DNA of 64,000 bases from Agromyces sp. Leaf222 (GCF_001421565.1 NZ_LMKQ01000001.1:1053651-1117650), one strand, 5' to 3'; numbered from the stretch's first letter, positions 49,237 through 58,623 are shown. Numbers and translations are program-made. The notes: a model not told the origin generated them from the sequence alone.

Positions 49237-50214
49237 ATGCTCGACATCCGCATCGACGAGGCCGACGACCGCCTGCTGATCCGCGGTGGCGAGGCGGTGC
49301 TCGCCGAGTACGTGTTCCGGCCGACCGACGTGCGCCTCGAGTCGCCGCGTCCGTACTTCAGCCCGATCCGCACGCTCGGCGGCGAGGTCGTGTCGCTCTT
49401 CCGCCCGCACGACCACGTGTGGCACAAGGGCATCGCCTGGTCGCTGCCCGTCGTCGGCGACGAGAACTTCTGGGGCGGCCCGACCTTCGTGCGCGGCGAG
49501 GGCTACGTGCAGCTGCCGAACAACGGCGAGCAGCGGCACCTCGGGTTCGACGCGGCATCCGGTACCGAACCGAGCCGAGCGGATGTCGCGGCATCCGCTC
49601 GTCGAACCGAGCGCCTCGACTGGGTCACCGAGGCCGGGGGGCACGTCTTCGAGGAGGAGCGCACGATCGCCGCGACGACGCTCGCCGACGACGCCTGGCT
49701 GCTCGCGTTCGCCACCCGGTTGCGCAACGTGGGCGATCGCCCGATGCCGATCGGCTCGCCCACGACCCGCGGCCGTGAGAACGCCGGCTACGGCGGCCTG
49801 TTCTGGCGCGGCCCTCGTTCGTTCACGAACGGCACCGTGCTGGCGCCGGGCGTGGCGGGCGGCGACGAGCTGCGCGGCATCCGCTCGCCCTGGATGGGCT
49901 TCAGCGGGCGCCACGACGGCACCGGCACGGCGTCGACCGTCGTCATGGTCGACCACGCGGCGAACGTGCAGCACCCGCCGCAGTGGTTCGCCCGCGCCGA
50001 GGAGTTCGCCTGCCTCTGCCCGGCGCCGTTCTTCAGCGAGGAGCACGTCGTCGAGCCGGGTCAGGTGCTCGCGCTGCGGTACGGCGTCGTGATCGCCGAC
50101 GGCGCGAGCGACCCGGAGCGGGCCGAGCGGCTCGCGACGGCCGGCGCGGCGGGGCTCGACGGGGCGCTCGACGGACTGCTCGGCGCATCGCTCGGCGGGG
50201 AGGTCGACGCATGA
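49237..50214 (+). CDS. DUF6807 (PmoA-type) protein
   Basis: 325 aa, all-beta. Phrases YFSPIRTLGGEVVSLFRPHDHVWHKGIAWSLP, GENAGYGGLFWRGPRSF and MVDHAANVQHPPQWFAR belong to the DUF6807/methane-oxygenase PmoA-annotated family, which is common in glycan loci and unrelated to real methane oxygenase. The fold is galactose-mutarotase-like, so it may bind or epimerise a sugar. AAGGAG precedes ATG 49237. First gene of a four-gene operon with ATGA/GTGA couplings, behind LacI- and GntR-like sites. Confidence 0.83.
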   Translation: MLDIRIDEADDRLLIRGGEAVLAEYVFRPTDVRLESPRPYFSPIRTLGGEVVSLFRPHDHVWHKGIAWSLPVVGDENFWGGPTFVRGEGYVQLPNNGEQRHLGFDAASGTEPSRADVAASARRTERLDWVTEAGGHVFEEERTIAATTLADDAWLLAFATRLRNVGDRPMPIGSPTTRGRENAGYGGLFWRGPRSFTNGTVLAPGVAGGDELRGIRSPWMGFSGRHDGTGTASTVVMVDHAANVQHPPQWFARAEEFACLCPAPFFSEEHVVEPGQVLALRYGVVIADGASDPERAERLATAGAAGLDGALDGLLGASLGGEVDA

Positions 50215-51011
50215 GCCGCGAACCGCGATTCCCCGGTGCGACCTCGATCAGCCGGCTCGAGGCCTACTCCGATGCCGCGCCCGACGGCCTCGCCGGCGGC
50301 ACCCCGCACCTGCACACCGTGTCGAGCGAGGCGTACCTCGTCGTCGCCGGGGCGGGCACGCTGCAGACCGTCGACGCGTCGGGGTTCGCCGAGCACACGC
50401 TCGGGCCGGGTGCGCTCGTCTGGTTCGAGCCTGGCGTCATCCACCGGGCGGTGAACCGGGGCGGCCTCGACGTGCGGGTGATCATGGCGAACGCCGGGCT
50501 GCCGGAGGCCGGCGACGCGGTGATGACCTTTCCCGACGACGTGCTCGCCGATGCCAAGGCGTACCTCGCCGCGGCGTCGCTGCCGGGTGCCGACCGGCCG
50601 ACCGCCGAGCGACGGGCCGCAGCCGCCGCTCGCCGAGACCTCGCCGTGCGCGGATTCCTCGACCTCTTCGACGACGGCGTGCCCGACGACGCCCACCTGA
50701 ACCATGAGCGGCTCGATCGCCTGTACTCGCGGGCCCTCGCACTGGTCGCGGCGAAGGCGTCGGACTGGCGCACCCTCTGGCAGCACGGCGCGCTCGCCGA
50801 GGCGAACGCGACCGGGGTGCGCCTCGACGCGCTGGAGTCCGGACGCGATCCGGGGCTCGCCGCGGCGCGCGTGACCGCGGTACGCCCCGAGCCCGCGAGC
50901 CTCGGCATGTGCGGGGTGCTCGACCGCTACGACCTCGCCGGCCCCGACCCCGCCGGCCGCGACCGACTCGACCCCGCCCGCGACCCCCGCCACTCGGAAG
51001 GACCCCGATGA
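50211..51011 (+). CDS. cupin-domain protein
   Basis: 266 aa. Residues about 30-95 form a cupin barrel: PHLHTVSSEAYLVVAGAGTLQ (HxH...E metal ligands) and GALVWFEPGVIHRAVN (second motif with His). The C-terminal 150 residues are helical (LNHERLDRLYSRALALVAAKA) and I do not recognise them. It may be a sugar isomerase or sensor. ATG overlaps the preceding stop (ATGA) and the next gene overlaps its own stop, so four gene products are co-translated. Confidence 0.8.
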   Translation: MSREPRFPGATSISRLEAYSDAAPDGLAGGTPHLHTVSSEAYLVVAGAGTLQTVDASGFAEHTLGPGALVWFEPGVIHRAVNRGGLDVRVIMANAGLPEAGDAVMTFPDDVLADAKAYLAAASLPGADRPTAERRAAAAARRDLAVRGFLDLFDDGVPDDAHLNHERLDRLYSRALALVAAKASDWRTLWQHGALAEANATGVRLDALESGRDPGLAAARVTAVRPEPASLGMCGVLDRYDLAGPDPAGRDRLDPARDPRHSEGPR

Positions 51012-52108
51012 CCGAGACCGCCTCCGCCCCCCTCCGCGCCGCCCTCGTCGGCACGGGCGCGATCGCCGACGCGCATGCCGCCGCGCTCGCTGCGACGCCC
51101 GACGCCGAGCTCGTGGCGGTGACCGACCGTGACCCCGAGCACGCCCGGCGCTTCGCCGACCGCTGGAACATCCCTCGCGTCGACGACTCGCTCGCCGAGC
51201 TGCTCGAGCGCGGCGGCATCGACGTGCTGCACGTGCTGACCCCGCCGGGCGTGCACGCCGAGCAGGCGATCGCGGCGCTCGACGCGGGCCTGCACGTCGT
51301 CTGCGAGAAGCCGGCGGCCCTCAGCCTCGACGAGCTCGACGCGATGACGGATGCCGCAGCTCGCAGCGACCGTCGCCTCGCGGTCGTGTTCCAGCAGCGC
51401 ACTGGCACGGCGCCGGCGCACGTGCGCGACCTGCTGCACTCCGGGGCGCTCGGACGCCCGCTCGTGGCGATGTGCAACACCCTCTGGTACCGCGACCCGG
51501 CGTACTTCGCGGTGCCCTGGCGCGGCAAGTGGGCCACCGAGGGCGGCGGGCCGACGCTCGGCCTCGGCATCCACCAGATCGACCTGCTCGCGTGGCTGCT
51601 CGGCGACTGGACCAGCGTGCACGGACAGCTCTGGCGGCTCGACCGCGAGACCCAGATGGAGGACGTCTCGACGGCGGTCGTGACGTTCGCGGGCGGCGTC
51701 GTGGCATCCGTCGTCACGAGTGCGCTCTCGCCGCGGCAGACGAGCTCGATCCGCATCGACACCGAACTCGCGACGATCACCGTCGACCACCTCTACGGGC
51801 ACGCGCACGAGCACTGGCGCATCACGCCGGCGCCGGATGTCCCGGCCGAGGTGCAGGCCGCTTGGGCGCTGCCCGAGGTCGAGGAGGGCAGCGGCCACGA
51901 TCCGCTCGTGCGCGACATCTACGCCGCGCTGCGGTCGGGCGAGCCGCTGCCGCCGACCGCGACCGAGGTCGCCCGCTCGTTCGAGATCGTCACGGCGATC
52001 TACTCGTCGTCCGCGATCGGGCAGGTCGTGACCCCCGAGACCCTGCGAGCGGATGCCGCGCACCGCCGGAGCCTCGAGAGCCCCGTGGCCGACCTGCGCC
52101 GGGCGTGA
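51008..52108 (+). CDS. Gfo/Idh/MocA family oxidoreductase
   Basis: 366 aa. NAD-binding loop AALVGTGAIADAHAAALAAT at residues 10-29, catalytic EKPA (VCEKPAALSLDEL), and substrate-binding GGGPTLGLGIHQIDLLAWLLG. Likely oxidises a hexose or deoxyhexose as part of the glycan operon; substrate not evident. ATG 51008 overlaps the cupin stop (ATGA) and GTG of the next gene overlaps its own stop. Confidence 0.86.
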   Translation: MTETASAPLRAALVGTGAIADAHAAALAATPDAELVAVTDRDPEHARRFADRWNIPRVDDSLAELLERGGIDVLHVLTPPGVHAEQAIAALDAGLHVVCEKPAALSLDELDAMTDAAARSDRRLAVVFQQRTGTAPAHVRDLLHSGALGRPLVAMCNTLWYRDPAYFAVPWRGKWATEGGGPTLGLGIHQIDLLAWLLGDWTSVHGQLWRLDRETQMEDVSTAVVTFAGGVVASVVTSALSPRQTSSIRIDTELATITVDHLYGHAHEHWRITPAPDVPAEVQAAWALPEVEEGSGHDPLVRDIYAALRSGEPLPPTATEVARSFEIVTAIYSSSAIGQVVTPETLRADAAHRRSLESPVADLRRA

Positions 52109-53121
52109 CGAGCTCGATGGCCCACGCCGAGCGCCGGCCCGCGGCATCCGACGCCGACGGTGACGCGCTCGACGACGCGATCTTCCACGATCCCGTGCAC
52201 GACGGCGCGACCGACCCGACCGTGATCCGCCACCGCGGCACGGGGGAGTGGTGGATGTTCTACACGCAGCGCCGCGCGACGGTCGACGAGCCGGGCGTCG
52301 CCTGGGTGCACGGCAGCCGCATCGGCATCGCCAGATCGGCCGACGGGCTCGACTGGCGGTACGCGGGCGCGGTCGAGGGCCTCGAGGCGGATGCCGCGGC
52401 ATCCGTCGATCGCGACCGCCCCCGTGAGACGCACTGGGCGCCGGAGGTGATCGACGACGGCGAGCGGTACCGCATGTACCTCACGGTCATCGACGGCGTG
52501 TTCGCCGACTGGGACCACCCGCGCCGCATCGTCGAGTTCGTGAGCGACGACCTCGAGCGCTGGCGCCGAGTTGGGGAGGTGCAACTGAGCTCGGATCGCG
52601 TGATCGACGCCTGCGTGGCGCAGAGCCCGGACGGCCGATGGCGGCTCTGGTACAAGGACGAGGCCGACGATTCGACGACCTGGGCTGCCGTGAGCGACGA
52701 CCTGGGCTCGTGGGCCGTCGAGGGCCGCGCGATCGGCGGACGCCCGCACGAGGGGGCGAACGTCTTCGAGCTCGGCGGATGGTGGTGGATGCTCGTCGAC
52801 GAGTGGCGCGGCATGGGCGTGCATCGGTCGCCCGATGCCCGCGCCTGGACCCGCCAGGGCGGCCCGGACGACGTGATCCTCGGCGAGCCCGGACGGCGGG
52901 CGGGCGACGGCACCTTCGGCCGTCACGGCGACGTGGTGGTCGACGGCGGCCGGGGAGTGCTCTACTACTTCACGCATCCGCACTGGGACGGCGGTGAGCT
53001 CGGCTCGAGCGACGCGCCCGCCGCGCGCGCGAGTGCGGTCTTCGCGGCGGAGCTCCGCGTCGAGCATGGCAGGCTGGTGTGCGACCGCGACACGCCGGTC
53101 TCGGCCCTGCCCGAGGCCTGA
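52105..53121 (+). CDS. GH43/GH32-like five-bladed beta-propeller glycosidase
   Basis: 338 aa from GTG 52105 (GTGA overlap with the previous stop; ATG 52117 also possible). The propeller signature is HDGATDPTVIRHRGTGEWWMF (base Asp), THWAPEVIDDGERYRMYLTV (WAPEV block), VIDACVAQSPDGRWRLWYKD and HEGANVFELGGWWWMLVDEW. No signal peptide, so it acts in the cytoplasm on imported sugars. The precise family cannot be settled by eye. Last gene of the operon from 49237. Confidence 0.8.
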   Translation: MTSSMAHAERRPAASDADGDALDDAIFHDPVHDGATDPTVIRHRGTGEWWMFYTQRRATVDEPGVAWVHGSRIGIARSADGLDWRYAGAVEGLEADAAASVDRDRPRETHWAPEVIDDGERYRMYLTVIDGVFADWDHPRRIVEFVSDDLERWRRVGEVQLSSDRVIDACVAQSPDGRWRLWYKDEADDSTTWAAVSDDLGSWAVEGRAIGGRPHEGANVFELGGWWWMLVDEWRGMGVHRSPDARAWTRQGGPDDVILGEPGRRAGDGTFGRHGDVVVDGGRGVLYYFTHPHWDGGELGSSDAPAARASAVFAAELRVEHGRLVCDRDTPVSALPEA

Positions 53122-53222
53122 GCGAGACCCGATCACGAACCGGCCCGACGGCTCGGATCCTGCGTTGACCTGGGATTCCCGCGGAGAGGCAGTGGTCGCG
53201 GCATCCGATGATGATCACGGAT

Positions 53223-53243
53223 TGAAACGATTTTGCGATTTCA
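53223..53243. promoter_or_regulatory. AT-rich inverted repeat upstream of the ABC importer promoter
   Basis: TGAAACGATTTTGCGATTTCA: TGAAA/TTTCA arms with AACGATTT inside, an unusual AT-rich stretch immediately before the -35 box. It resembles a degenerate LacI-type or catabolite site and may bind an activator. Confidence 0.4.
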
Positions 53244-53244
53244 G

Positions 53245-53291
53245 TTGACCGCCCGCCATCGCTCGGTTACATTTGGGCAAGCGCTTTCCCG
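53245..53291 (+). promoter_or_regulatory. strong promoter with LacI-type operator at +1
   Basis: TTGACC (53245-53250), 17 nt, TACATT (53268-53273), then TGGGCAAGCGCTTTCCCG (53274-53291), a near-perfect LacI palindrome across the expected start point. This is the best -35/-10 pair in the window and is repressed when the operator is occupied. Confidence 0.78.
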
Positions 53292-53350
53292 TAGGCAGGG
53301 GCAGGCGCAGCAGGCACCAGGCAGACACTGACGTTTCCGGGAGGACAACG

Positions 53351-54664
53351 ATGTTCAACATTCGCACGCGACGCACGGCGCTCGCCGCGGCGGCACTGAC
53401 CGCAGGCGCGGCACTCGTGCTCACGGGGTGCTCCGGTGGCGGCGCCGACACGGCAGCCACCTACGACCCCGACGAGAAGGTCACCCTCGACCTCGCCTTC
53501 TGGGGCAACGACGTTCGCGCCGACCTCTACGACACCGCGATCGCCTCGTTCAACGAGGAGTACCCGAACATCACGGTGAACACCTCGTTCCTCGGCTTCC
53601 CCGAGTACTGGGAGAAGCGCCAGACCGAGGCCGCCGGCGGCGGTCTGCCCGACGTCATGCAGTTCGACTACTCGTACCTGCGCCAGTACTCCGAGAACGG
53701 CCTCCTGCTCGACCTGACGCCGTACCTCGGCAACGTCATCGACACCGAGCCGCTCGCGCAGAACATCCTCGACATCGGCGTCGTCGGTGACGAGACCACC
53801 GGCATCCCGACCTCGACCAACGCCTGGGGCCTCTACACGAACCCCAAGCTCCTCGAGGAGGCCGGCGTCGACGAGTTCGCCGGCGGCGACTGGGAGGACT
53901 ACGACGCCTGGATGAAGGAGGTCACCGACGCGGCGACCGCCAAGGGCGTCGAACTCTGGGGCGGCACCGACTGGACCGGCCGCATCCAGAACTTCGAGGT
54001 GCAGCAGCGCGCCAAGGGTGAGGACCTCTTCACCGAAGACGGCGAGCCGAACTTCACCGAAGACGACCTGAAGGCCTTCTGGGAGCAGGGCGACGCGATC
54101 CGCACCGACGGCACGGTCATCGGCCAGCAGCGCCTCGAGGAGATCTACCCCCTCTCGGGCTTCGACTCGGCCCTCACCGCGAGCGAGCTCACCTGGGACA
54201 ACTTCGGCGCGGGCTACCTCGGCAACCTGGGCACCGACTTCACCGAGCTCGGCCTGCTCGCACCGCCCGTCACCGAGGAAGGCGCGAAGGACCTCTACCT
54301 CAAGCCCTCCATGCTGCACTCGATCTCGGCGAAGACCGAGCACCCCGAGGCGGCGGCCACCCTGGTGAACTTCCTCATCAACAGCCCCGAGTCGGGTGCC
54401 GCCTTCGGCACCAACCGCGGCCTGCCGGCCTCGACGACCGCGCTCGAGGGCGCAGACCTCGACCCGCTGAGCCAGCAGATCGCCGACTACGAGGCCTCGA
54501 TCGCCGACCGCCTCGGCGACGCCCCGCCCGTGCCGATCGTCGGCTACGGCACCCTCGAGGAGAAGTTCCGCCAGATCGGCCAGGAGCTCGGCTACGGCAC
54601 CCTCACGGTCGATGACGCGGTCTCGCAGTTCTTCAGCGAGATGGACGTCGTCCTGAACCAGTAG
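53351..54664 (+). CDS. ABC transporter sugar-binding lipoprotein
   Basis: 437 aa. Signal peptide with lipobox LVLTGC (Cys27) after MFNIRTRRTALAAAALTAG; the mature protein is a family-1 solute-binding protein with LDLAFWGNDVRADLYD, PDVMQFDYSYLRQYSENGLL and GIPTSTNAWGLYTNPKLLEEAG. Substrate is probably an oligosaccharide given the fucosidase and galactosidase downstream. GGGAGG precedes ATG 53351. Controlled by the LacI-type site at 53274. A stem-loop follows the gene and should raise its expression over the permeases. Confidence 0.93.
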   Translation: MFNIRTRRTALAAAALTAGAALVLTGCSGGGADTAATYDPDEKVTLDLAFWGNDVRADLYDTAIASFNEEYPNITVNTSFLGFPEYWEKRQTEAAGGGLPDVMQFDYSYLRQYSENGLLLDLTPYLGNVIDTEPLAQNILDIGVVGDETTGIPTSTNAWGLYTNPKLLEEAGVDEFAGGDWEDYDAWMKEVTDAATAKGVELWGGTDWTGRIQNFEVQQRAKGEDLFTEDGEPNFTEDDLKAFWEQGDAIRTDGTVIGQQRLEEIYPLSGFDSALTASELTWDNFGAGYLGNLGTDFTELGLLAPPVTEEGAKDLYLKPSMLHSISAKTEHPEAAATLVNFLINSPESGAAFGTNRGLPASTTALEGADLDPLSQQIADYEASIADRLGDAPPVPIVGYGTLEEKFRQIGQELGYGTLTVDDAVSQFFSEMDVVLNQ

Positions 54665-54681
54665 TCGGCGCTCGCGCCGCA

Positions 54682-54714
54682 ACTCCGGGCGGGGAAGGCA
54701 GCCCCGCCCGGAGT
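54682..54714 (+). terminator. intercistronic stem-loop between binding protein and permeases
   Basis: ACTCCGGGCGGGG (54682-54694) pairs perfectly with CCCCGCCCGGAGT (54702-54714), loop AAGGCAG. Placed 18 nt after the lipoprotein stop and 27 nt before the permease start, it can act as an attenuator or RNA-stability element that sets a high binding-protein to permease ratio. Confidence 0.78.
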
Positions 54715-54741
54715 CCCATTCGGGAGAGATCGGAGTTCCAC

Positions 54742-55740
54742 GTGACCACCACCCAGTCCATCGTGACGGCGGGAGCCGACACGAAGGCCATGCGCCGCGA
54801 GCTTCGCCGCGCCGAGCGCGGCGGGCCCTCGATGAGTCCCGGCCGACGCCGTGCCTCGAGGCGCGAGTCCATCGCCGGCTACGGGTTCCTCGTGCCGTGG
54901 CTGATCGGGTTCCTCGGGCTCACGCTCGGGCCGATGATCTACTCCCTCTACCTCGCGTTCACGAAGTACAACCTGTTCAAGGACCCCGAGTGGGTCGGGT
55001 TCGACAACTTCGTGCGCATGTTCACCGACGACCCGCAGTACCTGCAGTCGGTGCAGATCACCCTGATCTACGTGCTCGTCGGCACTCCGATCAAGCTGGC
55101 CGCGGCGCTCGGCATCGCGATGCTGCTGAACTACCGCAACAAGGGGTCCGGCTTCTTCCGCTCCTCGTTCTACGCGCCGTCGCTCATCGGCGCCTCGGTC
55201 TCGGTCGCCATCGTGTGGCGGGCCATGTTCTCCAGCGACGGTCCCGTCGACAACAGCCTGAGCCTCTTCGGCATCGAGCTCGGCGGTTGGGTTGGCAACG
55301 TCGCCCTCGTCGTGCCGATGATGATCCTGCTCGCGGTCTGGCAGTTCGGCGCCCCGATGGTGATCTTCCTCGCCGGGCTCAAGCAGATACCGCAGGAGCT
55401 CTACGAGGCCGCCGAGGTCGACGGCGCCGGGCCGGTGCGCAAGTTCCGCTCGGTCACGATCCCGATGCTCTCGAGCGTGATCTTCTTCAACCTGCTGCTC
55501 GAGCTCATCAACGCGTTCCAGATCTTCGCCTCGGCGTACATCATCTCGAACGGCTCCGGCGGCCCCGCCGGCATGACCAACTACTACACCGTGTACCTCT
55601 ACAAGCGCGGCTTCGCCGACCTGCAGATGGGGTACGCCTCGGCGATGGCGTGGGTGCTGGTGATCGTGGTCGCGATCATCGCCTTCATCCTCTTCAAGAC
55701 GTCGACGCGCTGGGTGCACTACGCAGGAGAGAACCGATGA
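54742..55740 (+). CDS. ABC sugar permease (MalF type)
   Basis: 332 aa, six transmembrane helices after a basic 45-residue N-terminus (RRASRRESIAGYGFLVPWLI). The EAA coupling loop is EAAEVDGAGPVRKFRSVTIP. It forms the channel with the next gene product and needs a MsiK-type ATPase, which is not in this window, as is normal for actinobacterial sugar importers. GTG 54742 is taken as start. It overlaps the next gene by 4 bp (ATGA). Confidence 0.92.
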   Translation: MTTTQSIVTAGADTKAMRRELRRAERGGPSMSPGRRRASRRESIAGYGFLVPWLIGFLGLTLGPMIYSLYLAFTKYNLFKDPEWVGFDNFVRMFTDDPQYLQSVQITLIYVLVGTPIKLAAALGIAMLLNYRNKGSGFFRSSFYAPSLIGASVSVAIVWRAMFSSDGPVDNSLSLFGIELGGWVGNVALVVPMMILLAVWQFGAPMVIFLAGLKQIPQELYEAAEVDGAGPVRKFRSVTIPMLSSVIFFNLLLELINAFQIFASAYIISNGSGGPAGMTNYYTVYLYKRGFADLQMGYASAMAWVLVIVVAIIAFILFKTSTRWVHYAGENR

Positions 55741-56651
55741 GCACGATCGAAGTCCCCAGGGCCGAGTTCCTCGAGATCTCCACCGAACCGAACACCCCGC
55801 GCCGTCGTCGCATCAAGCGCAAGACCGTCAATACGATCATCTGGATGATCGTGCTGCTCGCGCTCACCGCGATCGTGCTCTACCCGCTCGTGTGGATGCT
55901 GTTCGCCACCTTCAAGCCGTCGAGCGAGTTCGGCCAGAACCCCGGCCTGATGCCCGACAACCCGACGGTCGACAACTACGTCAAGGTCGTCGAGGGCATC
56001 GCCGGCACCCCGCTGTGGCGGTTCTTCGCGAACTCGCTGTTCATCGCGGTGATGGCCGTGATCGGAACCCTGTTCTCGTCGGCGCTGGCGGCGTACGCGT
56101 TCGCGCGCATCAAGTTCCGCGGCGTCGGGCTGCTGTTCGCGGCGATGATCGGAACGCTGCTGCTGCCGTTCCACGTCATCATCATCCCGCAGTACATCAT
56201 GTTCAATAAGTTGGAACTGGTCGACACGTACTGGCCGCTGATCCTGCCGAAGTTCCTCGCGACCGAGGCGTTCTTCGTGTTCCTGATCGTGCAGTTCATC
56301 CGCAACATCCCGCGCGACATGGACGAGGCGGCCCGCATCGACGGCGCCGGACACATCCGCATCTTCTTCTCGATCATCCTCCCGCTCATCAAGCCGGCCC
56401 TGATCACCTCGGCGATCTTCACGTTCATCTGGACGTGGAACGACTTCCTCGGCCCGCTGCTCTACATCAACACGCCCGAGGAGTACCCGCTGCCGATCGC
56501 GCTGAAGCTCTACAACGATCAGACCTCGACGTCCGACTACGGCGCGACCATGGCCGTGTCGTTCCTGGCGCTGCTGCCGATCCTGATCTTCTTCATCGTG
56601 TTCCAGCGCTTCCTCGTCGACGGCGTCGCCACCCAGGGACTGAAGGGCTAG
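55737..56651 (+). CDS. ABC sugar permease (MalG type)
   Basis: 304 aa, six transmembrane helices; EAA loop DEAARIDGAGHIRIFFSIILP. The run TLLLPFHVIIIPQYIMFNKLEL and FTFIWTWNDFLGPLLYINTPEEYPL is standard for the CUT1 family. Pairs with the upstream permease. ATG 55737 overlaps its stop (ATGA). Confidence 0.92.
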   Translation: MSTIEVPRAEFLEISTEPNTPRRRRIKRKTVNTIIWMIVLLALTAIVLYPLVWMLFATFKPSSEFGQNPGLMPDNPTVDNYVKVVEGIAGTPLWRFFANSLFIAVMAVIGTLFSSALAAYAFARIKFRGVGLLFAAMIGTLLLPFHVIIIPQYIMFNKLELVDTYWPLILPKFLATEAFFVFLIVQFIRNIPRDMDEAARIDGAGHIRIFFSIILPLIKPALITSAIFTFIWTWNDFLGPLLYINTPEEYPLPIALKLYNDQTSTSDYGATMAVSFLALLPILIFFIVFQRFLVDGVATQGLKG

Positions 56652-56658
56652 GTTCCGG

Positions 56659-57357
56659 ATGTCTCGAGCAGCCGAACGCGCCGCCCGCCACGCCGCGGCG
56701 ACGGGCAGCGGTCCGACGCGCGACGACGCGGCGGGGCAGGCCAGGTTTCCGGGCGCGAAGAGCGCGTTCGGGCTGCTCGGCGAGGTGCTCGTCATCGGCG
56801 TGCTCATCGCGATCGTGTCGCTGCCGATCATCACGCTGCCCGCGGCGCTCGCCGCCGGCGTGCGCCACCTCCGCCGGTTCCTGAGGGCCGAGGACTCCGG
56901 GCTCGGGTGGTTCTGGCGCGACGTGCGCTCGGCGCTGCTCGGCGGCACGGCGGTGGGCGCGGCAGCCGCGGTGCTCGCGCTGATCCTCGTGCTCGACCTC
57001 GATCTGGCGGGGTCGGGTGCGCTGCCCGGCGGGCAGCTCATCGCGGTCGTCGGGTGGGTCGGACTCGCCGCTCTGGTGCTCGCCCTGTTCGCGGCATCCG
57101 GTGGCTGGACGCCCGAGCTGGGCTGGCTGGGCGCCCTGAAGGGCGTGCCGGCCGCGCTGCGCGGCGACCTCGCCGGAGCCGCCTACCTGCTGGCGACGGC
57201 GATCTTCGCGGGCGTCGTCACCTGGCAGCTGTTCCCCCTCGTCATCCCCGCGCTCGGCTGCATCGCCCTCGCGATCGTGGCCGTGCCCGAGCGCCCGCGC
57301 CGCCGACGCGACGACCTCGACGACGCCGACGGCCCGCGCGCGGAGCTCGACGCATGA
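56659..57357 (+). CDS. YesL/DUF624-like membrane protein
   Basis: 232 aa with four or five transmembrane helices. SLPIITLPAALAAGVRHLRRFL after the first helix and GLGWFWRDVRSALLGGTAVG match the DUF624 layout (SLPxxTxxAALxA, then basic/aromatic stretch). YesL-like genes often accompany sugar ABC importers but have no defined role. It lies 7 bp after the MalG-type gene and overlaps the fucosidase gene by 4 bp. Confidence 0.7.
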   Translation: MSRAAERAARHAAATGSGPTRDDAAGQARFPGAKSAFGLLGEVLVIGVLIAIVSLPIITLPAALAAGVRHLRRFLRAEDSGLGWFWRDVRSALLGGTAVGAAAAVLALILVLDLDLAGSGALPGGQLIAVVGWVGLAALVLALFAASGGWTPELGWLGALKGVPAALRGDLAGAAYLLATAIFAGVVTWQLFPLVIPALGCIALAIVAVPERPRRRRDDLDDADGPRAELDA

Positions 57358-58556
57358 CCGCAGGCCGACCGCTGCCCGAGTGGGCGCGCGAGGCGAGCCT
57401 CGGCTTCTTCGTGCACTGGGGTGCGTACTCCGTGCCGGCCTGGGCCGAGCCGTCGGGCGCGCTCGGCACCGTGCCCGACGACGAGTGGTTCGCGCACAAC
57501 GCCTACGCCGAGTGGTACGCCAACACGATCCGCATCGAGGGCTCGCCGGCCGCCGATCACCACGCGCGCGAGTTCGGGGGCGCGCCGTACGACGCGCTCC
57601 TCGACGCGTGGCGGGCGGAGTCGTACGACCCCGCCGAGTGGGCACGGCTGTTCCGCTCGGTCGGCGCCGACTACGTCGTGCCCACCACGAAGCACCACGA
57701 CGGCATCGCGCTCTGGGACGCCCCCGGCTCCGGTGAGCTCACGACCGTCGCCCGTGGACCCCGTCGAGACCTCATCGGCCCGCTCGCCGAGGCCGTGCGC
57801 GCCGAGGGGATCCGGTTCGGCGTCTACTACTCGGGCGGCCTCGACTGGGCGTTCACCGGTGGCCCGCCGCACCGCTCGAGCGCGGACATCGAGCTCCAGC
57901 GCCCGAAGGGCGCCGACTACAACGACTACGCGTTCGCACACGTCGTCGACCTCATCGAGCGGTACGCGCCCGACCTGATCTGGAACGATATCGACTGGCC
58001 CGACGCGGGCAAGCGGCCGGGTCCGCGCTCGATCGAGGCACTGCTCGCCCGGTATCGCGAGGCCGTGCCCCACGGCGTCGTCGACGACCGCTGGGGCGCC
58101 CCCGTCGGCGACTACGCCACGAGCGAGTACGCGCACGACACCGACCACGAGACCGGCACCGGGTGGGAGCACTGCCGCGGCCTCGGCTTCTCGTTCGGCT
58201 ACAACCGCGTCGAAGACGAGTCGCTCACCCTGAGCCCGCGCGAGCTGGCCCGCCTCTACGCCGACGTCGTCTCGCGCGGCGGGCGCCTGATGCTCAACGT
58301 CGGACCGACCGCCGCCGGCGAGATCCCGGGCGTGCAGCGCCGAACGCTCGAGGGCGTCGCACCGTGGATGACCGCGATCAAGCCGCACACGCTCGGCCGC
58401 CGCATGCTCGGCGCCGACGAGGTCGAGGTGACGGATGCCGCGTGGTGGCGGGCCTGGGCCACGCCCGACGGCATCGTGGTCGTCGTCGACGCGCCCGCGG
58501 CATCCGTTCGCAGCGTCGACGGACGCCCGATCACCCGCATCGTGCTGCCCGACTGA
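57354..58556 (+). CDS. alpha-L-fucosidase (GH29)
   Basis: 400 aa. The GH29 catalytic domain begins GFFVHWGAYSVPAWAEP, has EWYANTIR, VPTTKHHDGIALWD and YYSGGLDW, and the nucleophile Asp212 in LIWNDIDWPD. Ends with GGRLMLNVGPTAAGEIP, typical for the family. No signal peptide, so it hydrolyses imported fucosides in the cytoplasm. Translation is coupled to the YesL-like gene (ATGA). Its presence points to an L-fucose- or related deoxysugar-containing substrate for the importer. Confidence 0.9.
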   Translation: MTAGRPLPEWAREASLGFFVHWGAYSVPAWAEPSGALGTVPDDEWFAHNAYAEWYANTIRIEGSPAADHHAREFGGAPYDALLDAWRAESYDPAEWARLFRSVGADYVVPTTKHHDGIALWDAPGSGELTTVARGPRRDLIGPLAEAVRAEGIRFGVYYSGGLDWAFTGGPPHRSSADIELQRPKGADYNDYAFAHVVDLIERYAPDLIWNDIDWPDAGKRPGPRSIEALLARYREAVPHGVVDDRWGAPVGDYATSEYAHDTDHETGTGWEHCRGLGFSFGYNRVEDESLTLSPRELARLYADVVSRGGRLMLNVGPTAAGEIPGVQRRTLEGVAPWMTAIKPHTLGRRMLGADEVEVTDAAWWRAWATPDGIVVVVDAPAASVRSVDGRPITRIVLPD

Positions 58557-58611
58557 GTCGACCAGCTCGTGGACGGTGCCCGCGGTCATTGACCGTGCCG
58601 CCCGCCGCGGA

Positions 58612-58617
58612 TACGGT
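58612..58617 (+). promoter_or_regulatory. -10 box of a leaderless leader-peptide transcript
   Basis: TACGGT lies 6 nt before GTG 58624. The message would start with a short open frame that ends on the start codon of the cNMP/FAD gene. Confidence 0.45.
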
Positions 58618-58623
58618 CGCATG

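Noticed and set aside
49237..50214. Methane monooxygenase subunit, from the PmoA label often given to this family
   Set aside because: The protein is all-beta, soluble and in a sugar operon, with no membrane helices or copper ligands; the label refers to a DUF6807 annotation, not to the real enzyme.
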